Positions 33,301 through 38,827 of a DNA stretch of 38,827 nucleotides are shown piece by piece. The DNA is from JAVBLF01 sp031553675 (GTDB lineage Bacteria > Bacillota > Clostridia > Christensenellales > CALWSW01). Positions within the stretch are counted from its first letter, which is position 1. Each line of letters opens with the position of its first letter. The translations under genes were made by a program, and so were the position numbers. The notes under the pieces were generated by a model, which ran no database searches, was not told where the DNA came from, and saw nothing but the letters and a program-made list of their open reading frames with translations. The stretch is taken from the NCBI GenBank assembly GCA_031553675.1, contig JAVBLF010000064.1:1-38827 (forward strand). Direction: 5' to 3'.

Positions 33301-33509
33301 ACGTTGACGCTCAAGGTCATTTCGTCCTTGTAGGAGTTTGCCTCGGCGATGGGCGTGATGTATTGATGGAGCTGCACATAGCCGTCATCCCCAACCGTGA
33401 GGTTCTGAAAATTCTGTTGCGGGATCGCCAGCGCACCGGCGGTGGCGAACGAAGAAAACGCGATCGCGCCCGCCATCCCAAGTGCAAGCAAGCATTTGAA
33501 CCATTTCAT
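30378..33509 (-). CDS. Large secreted protein with vWA-like domain
   Basis: A 1043-residue exported protein, not a named gene. The signal peptide is MKWFKCLLALGMAGAIAFSS and onward, ending near ATAGALA. DIVFVIDGSKHVGN at 76-89 matches the first strand and metal-site loop of von Willebrand A domains, though the usual DxSxS reads DGSKH, so the last serine is a histidine. The middle (200-800) is long, rich in Ser, Thr, Asn and Tyr, and without cysteine clusters. The C-terminus is a Ser/Thr/Pro stretch with no LPxTG motif or membrane helix. ATG 33509 is eight bases after GGAGGTG (opposite 33518-33524); the frame's first TTG (33539) is not. An adhesin or pilus-like role is plausible. It shares a promoter type with the anchored acidic protein downstream. 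Confidence 0.82.
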   Translation of the reverse strand: MKWFKCLLALGMAGAIAFSSFATAGALAIPQQNFQNLTVGDDGYVQLHQYITPIAEANSYKDEMTLSVNVLPPTTDIVFVIDGSKHVGNISVASGIKSAWDQILDGVAAASEIFLNPTLNPNGETGALRTRIWVVVYDHDAYILDSSGNLQSYSNTVQKANYFVSNKTKTDNTRLTELKGNAAGSYADLDTLRTALGKLRTSHVPQSDGADQRYIAKGLARAYDIFFDTTPTADPTYVGKYKQQEAARKCVFLLSTGGDYEAEFNSAANQVGEVLNPAGTSYDEPREILVESAMRKEAIFVAKALKASEDKYKWYFDSMDKLPYIDPASIQATASTSKTPIWETFNRSATIDLEKEYGVATTRYAIDSRYVERLTHEVRASSNDIGTGSPSTRNYASTNPFALTASPNLQLGPNPSTPSPADATVPLIDDRIIGVDGYTIKATEQNMSDTYKRIKDHGGLNAEIWTIALDTDDAPATLPQKGSDTEARASKQIDAAISGLTQSTSAFDSSAQVTPVWSSRTRDYGVRTMSGGGTLPGTAFWSTTASHANPFPQWTKPNGADDIWLNSLQSSPENSPATDKYDRAYTQIAYPAVTTAHGNADFPQSIGQTISGASYGNPGGRSGAGLAPNYINYSNGATLPLASVFFDGTPGTAPLTQPFASALNATKTAIADVAIPYPLRAEGVLGNTHDSRVSEYLIALAGTYAPSNQGMVAPWEDSYTSFGGKMISNTPYSYRFNYVGSNPSLYGYVHDTDNDGFYNDETPVTVNHYAMTFEDYYLDYFKFSEQMGMNLKLDGYWKAIQEYRKNNMNDTNPDEYPLHYRWVTANNANRMVRWQFQKYAYEMFCVSPGGNAENEINEHYACNRDAVTSLASVIPEEFLDGAGTAASNSNLVTWKLPKIYLGTTYKLTFTAKFEDASTLPSTMMYPLSSGAYAKLKVITMTPAFNAAKRFVTLDSVCRTFPYAALPAVSGSQTSSAATAPVDHRLDDYVPKGPRASSAVFTIPTSNSPATSSAVSTLPVTPPVVLVEEVRVEEGTLDSPILHP

Positions 33510-33600
33510 CGAGAGAGCACCTCCATTTGTGAATTCCAATATTAGTGAATATAAAGCAAGATATCATCCATTGCATTGTGCAAAGCCATCATATAATGGT

Positions 33601-33629
33601 ATCATATACCAGGAATTTAATGGAGTCAA
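33601..33629 (-). promoter_or_regulatory. Promoter of the vWA-like protein gene
   Basis: On the minus strand: TTGACT (opposite 33624-33629), 17 bases, TATGAT (opposite 33601-33606). The spacer differs from that at 30098-30114 by about three bases. Confidence 0.88.
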
Positions 33630-33723
33630 TAGAATTAAATGACATTTGCAGTGGCACAGTTGTTCTATACTCTACAAGGAGCTTGCTCATGCGAATTCGT
33701 GTGCGGTTCGCTCTGCGGGCATC

Positions 33724-33756
33724 AAAAAACGAGCCTTCGGTTCACAAAGGCTCGTT
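33724..33756 (-). terminator. Terminator of tRNA-Arg
   Basis: Directly after the encoded CCA: AACGAGCCTT pairs with AAGGCTCGTT (33728-33737 and 33747-33756), then a T run opposite 33724-33729. Confidence 0.92.
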
Positions 33757-33833
<77 letters not shown>

Positions 33834-33870
33834 AAATCCGATCCGTGCACAATCGCATATCGGAATTTTC

Positions 33871-33900
33871 ATTATAAAACGAATCTGGCAAAGATGTCAA
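33871..33900 (-). promoter_or_regulatory. Promoter of tRNA-Arg
   Basis: On the minus strand: consensus TTGACA (opposite 33895-33900), 18 bases, consensus TATAAT (opposite 33871-33876). The mature 5' end is 38 bases further on. Confidence 0.9.
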
Positions 33901-34096
33901 TATCGCGCTCCATGGAAAAACGCACGCGAAAAGGAGAAATACGGGAATCTCCGGCGTCGCGCCGCTTTGGAGGCATGACAACAATTGACGCGAGTTTTCT
34001 GCCCTCATCCCGGCAAACTGAAAGAAAAGCAATCGCCAGCCGCATACGAAAACGAGCATCGCGGCTTTGCCGATCTTGAAGTGAGGGCTCAACGAG

Positions 34097-35173
34097 ATGA
34101 AAAAAAGATGGACCATTTTGCTTTGTTTGTCAGCCGTGATGGCGGCCTGTAGCGCCAAGAGCAACCCTTCGCTGCGGACACCCGACATGGAAAAGGCAGC
34201 TGACTACGCCGAAGACGTGCGCCTGCATGCGATCGAGAAACAGCATCCCCCCGAGGCAAAGGGAAGCGCCCCCGCCAAGAGCGTCAAACCATCTGGCACG
34301 GCGGATCCGGAGAAGGAAGAAGAATCCAAATCCGAGAAAGGGAAGCAGGAGAAAGAAAGACAAGAGATAGAAAAACGAGAGAAAGAAAAACGAGAGATAG
34401 AAAAACAAGAGAAAGAGAAGCAGGAAAAAGAAAAGCTGGAGAAAGAAAAGAAGGCTCAGGAGACCGCCCAAAAGCAGGCCGCCGAGAAAGCCAAGGCCGA
34501 ACAGGAAAAGGCGGAAGCCGAACGCGTTGCGCAAGAAAAAGCAGCCGCGGAGAAAGCGGCGGCGGACAAAGCAGCGGCGGAACAGGCCGCGCAAGCAGCA
34601 CCGCCCCCTGCGCCGCCTGCCCCGGAGGCCGGACTCGACTTCGCGAAGCTCGCGCCGAGCACGCAGATGAGTTTTGAAGAATTGACAGGGGACAGCGGCA
34701 TCGACGAAGACCCCGACCAGGCCCCGCCCGCCGGAACCTATACCCTCGAAGTCGATACGGGGAACAACGTCATGATCGCGTTCGCCCAAGATGGGTCGAT
34801 CGCGCGCCTCATGCGCTGCACGACCGGCAAGAGCGGCACTCGAACCCCGCACGGCGAATATCGCATCGGCCGGGAACGCAAACGCTTCGGTTACTTCGAC
34901 GAGTTCGACTGCTATGCGCAATACTGGACCCAGGTCGTCGATGGCATCTTCATCCATTCCCTCCTCTACAACGAACGCGATGCCAGTTCGTTGATCCGAA
35001 GCAGCTACCGCAACATCGGACGCGCCAGCAGCCATGGTTGCATCCGTCTGACCGTCCCCGACGCGCGCTGGGTCTACCAGAACATCGCCAAGGGCACGAC
35101 GATCAACATCATCGCCAAGGAGAAGGACGAGGCGTTGCGCGCCGGTTTGGCCTTGCCGCCGATCGGGAAGTGA
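34097..35173 (+). CDS. L,D-transpeptidase (YkuD) lipoprotein with charged helix spacer
   Basis: Cell-wall enzyme expected to make 3-3 peptidoglycan crosslinks or attach proteins to peptidoglycan, acting outside the membrane. The lipoprotein signal ends VMAAC with C18 lipidated. Residues about 70-168 are almost only Lys, Glu, Gln, Ala and Arg, with repeats such as EKEKQEKEKLEKEKK. These give a long, probably helical, spacer, followed by a Pro-rich hinge. The YkuD domain runs from about 213 to 345: TRTPHGEYRIG, FIHS with H287, and the catalytic motif SSHGCIRLT with C315. Length is 358. GAGGG lies about eleven bases before the ATG, a loose spacing. The spacer would hold the catalytic domain some distance from the membrane. 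Confidence 0.93.
   Translation: MKKRWTILLCLSAVMAACSAKSNPSLRTPDMEKAADYAEDVRLHAIEKQHPPEAKGSAPAKSVKPSGTADPEKEEESKSEKGKQEKERQEIEKREKEKREIEKQEKEKQEKEKLEKEKKAQETAQKQAAEKAKAEQEKAEAERVAQEKAAAEKAAADKAAAEQAAQAAPPPAPPAPEAGLDFAKLAPSTQMSFEELTGDSGIDEDPDQAPPAGTYTLEVDTGNNVMIAFAQDGSIARLMRCTTGKSGTRTPHGEYRIGRERKRFGYFDEFDCYAQYWTQVVDGIFIHSLLYNERDASSLIRSSYRNIGRASSHGCIRLTVPDARWVYQNIAKGTTINIIAKEKDEALRAGLALPPIGK
34334..34452 (+). repeat. Purine-rich low-complexity repeat inside the transpeptidase gene
   Basis: Imperfect tandem units of the type GAGAAAGAAAAACGAGAGATAGAA, shorter and longer variants, encode the EKEKRE/IEK stretch. Almost no pyrimidines occur on this strand. Confidence 0.75.
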
Positions 35174-35178
35174 AATCG

Positions 35179-35208
35179 ATCCGCCGGTCATAGCATCGGC
35201 GGATTTTT
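35179..35208 (+). terminator. Rho-independent terminator after the transpeptidase
   Basis: ATCCGCCG (35179-35186) pairs with CGGCGGAT (35197-35204), loop of ten, T run to 35208. Confidence 0.88.
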
Positions 35209-35215
35209 GTGCCTG

Positions 35216-35244
35216 TTGCTAATCGTGATATTTCGGTTTAAACT
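35216..35244 (+). promoter_or_regulatory. Promoter of the AT-rich orphan gene
   Basis: TTGCTA (35216-35221), 17 bases, TAAACT (35239-35244), 21 bases before the start codon, which leaves a very short leader. Confidence 0.6.
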
Positions 35245-35264
35245 ATTCTTGAAGGGAGGCTAAC

Positions 35265-35942
35265 ATGGCTGATATTCTGCGTGACGAAGGGTATTTTTTC
35301 GAAGCACTCCGATTGAGCTACGCAAGGTTGGGAAACAAATGCAAGTATTATGACGCTGGTGACGAACTAATAGCTATTGATATCGCAGTTCAGATCAGGA
35401 CGCTGGTTTATGATACAGAAAAATCTGTATCACTTTTATCGCGTGTCAACAAAAAAGAGTCGGATTTTTTTGACTCTTCTACTGAACACTCGGGAGGAGT
35501 CAATAATATTCTAATCACAGGGGATTTTTGCAATAACATAGTCATAGCGGATGACAATCGCGAGTTTTGCTTGGTCAGGAAATGGTTTCACGACGGAAAG
35601 GTCAAATACATTCCGCTTGGGAATAATCATGAGCGTTTTAGAAAAAAGCCGTTCGATGCTTGGTGGAAGCAGGCAATATGCCGATTTCCTTTGGGCGACG
35701 AGAAGATACAGTACGAACTGACACGCATGGACTTAATAACTATTGTTGCAAACAAGGATGGCGGAGCACATTTCGACAAAATGGTAAGTAGCAAGTTTGT
35801 GCATTATAAAAGGACAGATATATTAGGACTGACTATTAATGGTCGGTGCATAGAAACGGAAAACGTACCACTATATCCAACAATTAGACAGATTGCAAGT
35901 GAAATGCTGCAAACTCTCGGATCGATAATTAGCCAACTCTAG
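35265..35942 (+). CDS. AT-rich hypothetical protein, likely acquired
   Basis: A 225-residue protein I do not recognise. It starts MADILRDEGYFFEALRLSYA, has no signal peptide or membrane helix, and contains WWKQ near residue 133 and paired aromatic or Cys/Asn-rich patches. GGGAGG lies five bases before the ATG. Its codon use is unlike every neighbour: many AT-ending codons (AAA, ATA, GAT, TTT), where the rest of the window prefers GC-ending ones. This, with its place between a terminator and a tRNA pair, suggests transfer from another genome. It could be a leftover of a mobile element or a single-gene cargo. No integrase or toxin-antitoxin partner is next to it. Confidence 0.75.
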   Translation: MADILRDEGYFFEALRLSYARLGNKCKYYDAGDELIAIDIAVQIRTLVYDTEKSVSLLSRVNKKESDFFDSSTEHSGGVNNILITGDFCNNIVIADDNREFCLVRKWFHDGKVKYIPLGNNHERFRKKPFDAWWKQAICRFPLGDEKIQYELTRMDLITIVANKDGGAHFDKMVSSKFVHYKRTDILGLTINGRCIETENVPLYPTIRQIASEMLQTLGSIISQL

Positions 35943-35949
35943 CAGCAAG

Positions 35950-35980
35950 AAACCCCCTAAGCTTAATGCCTAGGGGGTTT
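35950..35980. terminator. Hairpin shared by the orphan gene and the tRNA-Met unit
   Basis: AAACCCCCTA (35950-35959) pairs perfectly with TAGGGGGTTT (35971-35980), loop of eleven. The T runs are short on both strands but the stem is stable, so it can end transcription from both sides. Confidence 0.8.
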
Positions 35981-35985
35981 AAACT

Positions 35986-36062
35986 TGGTAGCGGCGACGG
36001 GATTCGAACCTGTGACACTTCGGGTATGAACCGAATGCTCTGGCCAACTGAGCTACGCCGCC
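35986..36062 (-). tRNA. tRNA-Met(CAT), elongator type
   Basis: 77 nt with encoded CCA. Acceptor GGCGGCG/CGCCGCT (last pair G-T), D stem GCTC/GAGC, anticodon stem TTCGG/CCGAA around TTCATAC. The GGCGGxGTAGCTCAG opening is usual for elongator tRNA-Met. The T stem ACAGG/CCCGT has one A-C mismatch (opposite 36011 and 35999). Confidence 0.92.
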
Positions 36063-36066
36063 AAAA

Positions 36067-36144
<78 letters not shown>

Positions 36145-36172
36145 ACGTACGCTGCTTTCTAGCAGCTTATTC

Positions 36173-36201
36173 ATTATAGACGAAAGCTCTGGGGAAGTCA
36201 A
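36173..36201 (-). promoter_or_regulatory. Promoter of the tRNA-fMet/tRNA-Met unit
   Basis: On the minus strand: TTGACT (opposite 36196-36201), 17 bases, consensus TATAAT (opposite 36173-36178), 29 bases before the mature fMet 5' end. Confidence 0.9.
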
Positions 36202-36308
36202 GCATGATTCCACAATTTTTTTGCTGAAAATCGAAGGATGTCGGTGGGGCGTTCGCGGGGACCGTTTTGGCAAACTTTGCGAAAAAGCGGCAGAAGGCGC
36301 GGGCTTTT

Positions 36309-36353
36309 TCGACGCGAGTTCGACTGAATTCGCGGAAGGAAGCTTGTACACTG
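36309..36353 (+). promoter_or_regulatory. Possible Spo0A-dependent promoter of spoIIE
   Basis: Two TTCGAC elements (36309-36314, 36320-36325), reverse complements of the GTCGAA core of Spo0A boxes, sit 11 bases apart, one helical turn. The second lies 22 bases before TACACT (36348-36353). In Bacillus subtilis, Spo0A-activated spoIIE and spoIIG promoters have an over-long -35/-10 spacing of about 21-22 bases. The match is suggestive only. Confidence 0.35.
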
Positions 36354-36434
36354 GGAATGCTCGCGCGCGGCGGTTGGGGGAGAAAGCCAGCATTTGCCTT
36401 CCGTCGGGGGCAGAACTGTCGATGAGGTGATGAG

Positions 36435-38702
36435 ATGGTGAACAGCAACCCCCAATTGCAGCATACGCCGGTGGCTGTCCGACCCAAACTGCGTGTCGCG
36501 CCGATCCTCAAGGAGGTGGGAAAACAAACGGCGCTCTTCGTCGCGTTCGCCGCGATCGGGCGCGCCTCGCTGCCGGACGGACTGGCGCCCTTTGGCGCGG
36601 CGGCCTGCGCAGCGGCCTTCATTGCGGGCCTGCCCTTCGCGACGATCGCGGGTGTTTTGGCGGGCGCGGCGTCGCGCATGCAGTGGACGTCGATCGTCGC
36701 GATGTGCTGCTTTTTGGCGGGCGCATGGACGATGAAGCAGCTCTTCCACAAGTCCTTCCGGCGGATGTCGCTCTTGGCACTCTTCGTCGGCGAGGTGCTG
36801 GCCTGGCTCATCGCGCCGCACGCGTCGGCATACGAAGGGATCATGGCGGGCTTGTCGGGGGTCGCGGCGCTGCTTCTGACCCAGCTCTACTACGGCGCGT
36901 TCCGCCTACTGCAATCGTTGCGCGTCCGGAAGCTTTTGAGCGAAGAAGAGATCATCGCCCTGTGCATGCTGGCGGGCAGTGTGCTGCTCGGATTCGTCGA
37001 TGTGGCGATCCTGGGCATCCTGCCGGCCTGCTGCGTGGCCGTCGCGGTGGTGGCTGCCTTGGCGTCGGTCGGCGGGGCAGGGCCGGGTGCGGCGGGCGGA
37101 CTGGCACTCGGCGCGATGATCGCGGTGGGTGGGCATGCCGAGTACATGACTCTGCTCGGACTCATGGGGGTCACGGCGGGCGGCATGCACCACATGGGCA
37201 AGGTCGGCGCGGCGGCGGGGGGCATGCTGGCCGCGACGGTGCTGGTGTTTTACGGTCGATCGAGCCAGTGGATCCTCGTCAACTGCGCGATCGGCACGCT
37301 GATCTTTATGCTGGCACCGTCCAAACTCGGACAGGAGCTAGGGCGCTTCGTCAACGCATCGCTGCGCCGGGAGAGCAACCGCAAAGAATATCTCGACCGC
37401 CTGCGCCAAATGACCCAAATCCAGCTCGGCGAGTTTCAGGACGCTTTCAAGAAGATGGGTGAGGTCTTCTCGAAGCCGATCGACCTGGCAGATCCCGTCC
37501 TGTGGGACATCGAGTCCCTCAAAGGCATCTGCACCGGATGCGTAGCCGAGCGGCGCTGTTGGAGCGACATCGACAAGCTGTCGGACGAGCTGGCGACGAT
37601 CCTGTCGGGTGGGGAACTGCCCTTCCGTCTCCAGCGCTGCCAGAGGCTCGAATCGCTCTGCTTGGCTGGACAAGCCCTTCTCAAGGCGGCGGCGCGCGAG
37701 AACGCTTATCGCGCCAAGGCCGAGAACTCGGCCATGTTGGCGGGCCGTCAACTTTCGGGCATTTCGGACGTCATGGCGAAAATGACGGACAAACTCAAGC
37801 GCGAAGTCAGCTACGACGACCTGCTCGAATCGCGGCTGTTGCGATCGCTCGACCTCGGCGGGATAGCAGCGAAGGACGTCGTCGCGCAGTGGGCGGGCGG
37901 GCGTCTGGCCGTGCGGATCGAAGGGAAAAGCTGCACCGGCCAATGCGAGAGCAAAATGCGGGACATCGTGACGCAGACCTGCGGGCGAAGCATGCGACTT
38001 TCTGGGAAGGAGTGCGGCGACGTATGCCGGGCCTCCTTCGAACAGTCGCGCAACTTCGAGCTCAAGGTCGGCGTTGCCCAGCGTGCCAAGGACGGCGGCC
38101 CGATCACAGGCGACACTGTGCTGACGGCGGGACTCTCCGACGCGCGGCACCTGCTCGCGATCTCGGACGGCATGGGAAGCGGTGAACGCGCCCGCAAGGA
38201 AAGCAGCGCGACGATCGCGCTTCTCCACAAGCTCTATGCGGCGGGCATCGATCGGCCGTCGGTCATGGAGGCCGTCAACCGGCTGCTCCTGCTGCGTTCG
38301 AGCGACGAAATGTATTCGACCGTCGATTCCTGCTGCGTCGATCTGATCACCGGTCGGGCCGAGATGTGCAAGCTGGGCGCGCCGGTCAGCTTCTGGATCA
38401 ACCAAGACGGCGTGCACTGTCTGCAAGGGGAATCGCTGCCCGTCGGCATACTCGAACGCGCCGAACCCGACATTTTCCAGATGCAGCTCTGCGAGGGCGA
38501 CTGGCTGATCCTGATGAGCGACGGCGTCGTCGATACCTTGGGCGAAGATGCTGCGCCCTTCATGGCGTCGATGACGGGCACGACACCCGAACTCTTTGCC
38601 CGACGTCTGCTCGACATGGCACAGACCCACAGCGCCATGGTGGACGCGCCGGACGACATGAGCGTCGTCGTGGCGAAAGTGGAAGGAGGTTTATTGTTAT
38701 AA
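36435..38702 (+). CDS. spoIIE: Stage II sporulation protein E (PP2C-type phosphatase)
   Basis: Membrane-bound serine phosphatase that dephosphorylates the anti-anti-sigma factor SpoIIAA and so activates sigma F in the forespore. It is 755 residues. Residues 30-300 hold a cluster of about ten hydrophobic helices. The middle region (305-540) has cysteine pairs such as GICTGCVAERRCW (364-376). The PP2C-type domain is at about 545-750, with GDTVLTAGL (559-567), SDGMGSG (577-583), LMSDGVVDTLG and the terminal DDMSVVV supplying metal-binding aspartates. GAGGTG lies just upstream of ATG 36435. It is the clearest evidence that the host makes endospores. Confidence 0.96.
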   Translation: MVNSNPQLQHTPVAVRPKLRVAPILKEVGKQTALFVAFAAIGRASLPDGLAPFGAAACAAAFIAGLPFATIAGVLAGAASRMQWTSIVAMCCFLAGAWTMKQLFHKSFRRMSLLALFVGEVLAWLIAPHASAYEGIMAGLSGVAALLLTQLYYGAFRLLQSLRVRKLLSEEEIIALCMLAGSVLLGFVDVAILGILPACCVAVAVVAALASVGGAGPGAAGGLALGAMIAVGGHAEYMTLLGLMGVTAGGMHHMGKVGAAAGGMLAATVLVFYGRSSQWILVNCAIGTLIFMLAPSKLGQELGRFVNASLRRESNRKEYLDRLRQMTQIQLGEFQDAFKKMGEVFSKPIDLADPVLWDIESLKGICTGCVAERRCWSDIDKLSDELATILSGGELPFRLQRCQRLESLCLAGQALLKAAARENAYRAKAENSAMLAGRQLSGISDVMAKMTDKLKREVSYDDLLESRLLRSLDLGGIAAKDVVAQWAGGRLAVRIEGKSCTGQCESKMRDIVTQTCGRSMRLSGKECGDVCRASFEQSRNFELKVGVAQRAKDGGPITGDTVLTAGLSDARHLLAISDGMGSGERARKESSATIALLHKLYAAGIDRPSVMEAVNRLLLLRSSDEMYSTVDSCCVDLITGRAEMCKLGAPVSFWINQDGVHCLQGESLPVGILERAEPDIFQMQLCEGDWLILMSDGVVDTLGEDAAPFMASMTGTTPELFARRLLDMAQTHSAMVDAPDDMSVVVAKVEGGLLL

Positions 38703-38706
38703 GAAC

Positions 38707-38827
38707 GCCAATCAAGGGTTGAACTGTGTTTAGGCAATGATGATGGGATGATCCTTATGGTACGCGGGCGATTGATAATCGCCCCTACAGGCGCACAAAC
38801 AAGGTTATAGGGATGTAGGGGCGATTA
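38707..38827 (+). repeat. Dispersed repeat running off the right edge
   Basis: Starts with GCCAATCAAGGGTTG five bases after the spoIIE stop. It contains the palindrome GGGCGATT-gat-AATCGCCC (38766-38784) and a perfect 13-base inverted repeat, TAATCGCCCCTAC (38776-38788) with GTAGGGGCGATTA (38815-38827). The last base of the window is the last base of that arm. A diverged relative is at 29223-29280. The hairpin could also end spoIIE transcription. Confidence 0.65.

Noticed and set aside
34130..35191. 353-residue minus-strand frame with Leu/Phe-rich helix-like region
   Set aside because: The Leu/Phe run is the complement of Lys/Glu codons of the transpeptidase spacer; no start site or family.

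Overview
The window looks like chromosomal DNA from a GC-rich, Gram-positive, endospore-forming anaerobe, most likely an uncultured member of the Clostridia. The main support is a full-length SpoIIE phosphatase at the right end, sigma-A-type promoters, strong GGAGG ribosome-binding sites, a sortase-type PKTAD anchor signal, and AraC/YesN plus LytS/YesM-type two-component regulators. No species name can be read from the sequence alone.

Left third (about 0.5-10.7 kb): amino-acid and housekeeping genes, nearly all on the + strand. An acyl-ACP thioesterase is translationally coupled to leuA. After a strong terminator a second unit carries leuC, leuD and leuB. A 43-residue Lys/Asn-rich protein, not previously visible as a long frame, is encoded convergently behind leuB. 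Then come a PLP aminotransferase, tyrS, a YigZ/IMPACT-family gene that begins directly on the tyrS stop, and ilvE, the last transamination step for Leu/Ile/Val. 

Middle (10.8-29.1 kb): a large single-pass membrane protein with extracellular beta-sandwich-like repeats, a DUF2461 protein, transketolase, an unrecognised 185-residue protein, and then a carbohydrate-responsive locus. The locus has a leftward sugar ABC transporter (ATPase, two permeases, lipoprotein binding protein) followed by a uroporphyrinogen-decarboxylase-like (UroD/MtaA fold) gene. A rightward AraC-type response regulator and sensor kinase are divergent from it. A second UroD-like gene, an L-rhamnose mutarotase-type gene and a ribokinase-type gene follow. 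My reading, which is inference, is that the sensor pair detects a sugar or sugar-bound binding protein and drives uptake, anomer interconversion, phosphorylation and an unknown reaction done by the two UroD-like enzymes. 

Right third (29.2-38.8 kb): two leftward cell-surface genes, an acidic LPY-repeat protein with a sortase-like tail and a large vWA-like secreted protein. They are driven by almost identical promoters. After them come tRNA-Arg(CCT), an L,D-transpeptidase lipoprotein with a Lys/Glu helix spacer, an AT-rich orphan gene that looks foreign, elongator tRNA-Met and initiator tRNA-fMet, and spoIIE. The fMet gene carries a one-base insertion in the T stem. The window ends inside a dispersed repeat whose diverged relative lies at about 29.2 kb. 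No CRISPR array, insertion sequence, rRNA or T-box leader was seen.
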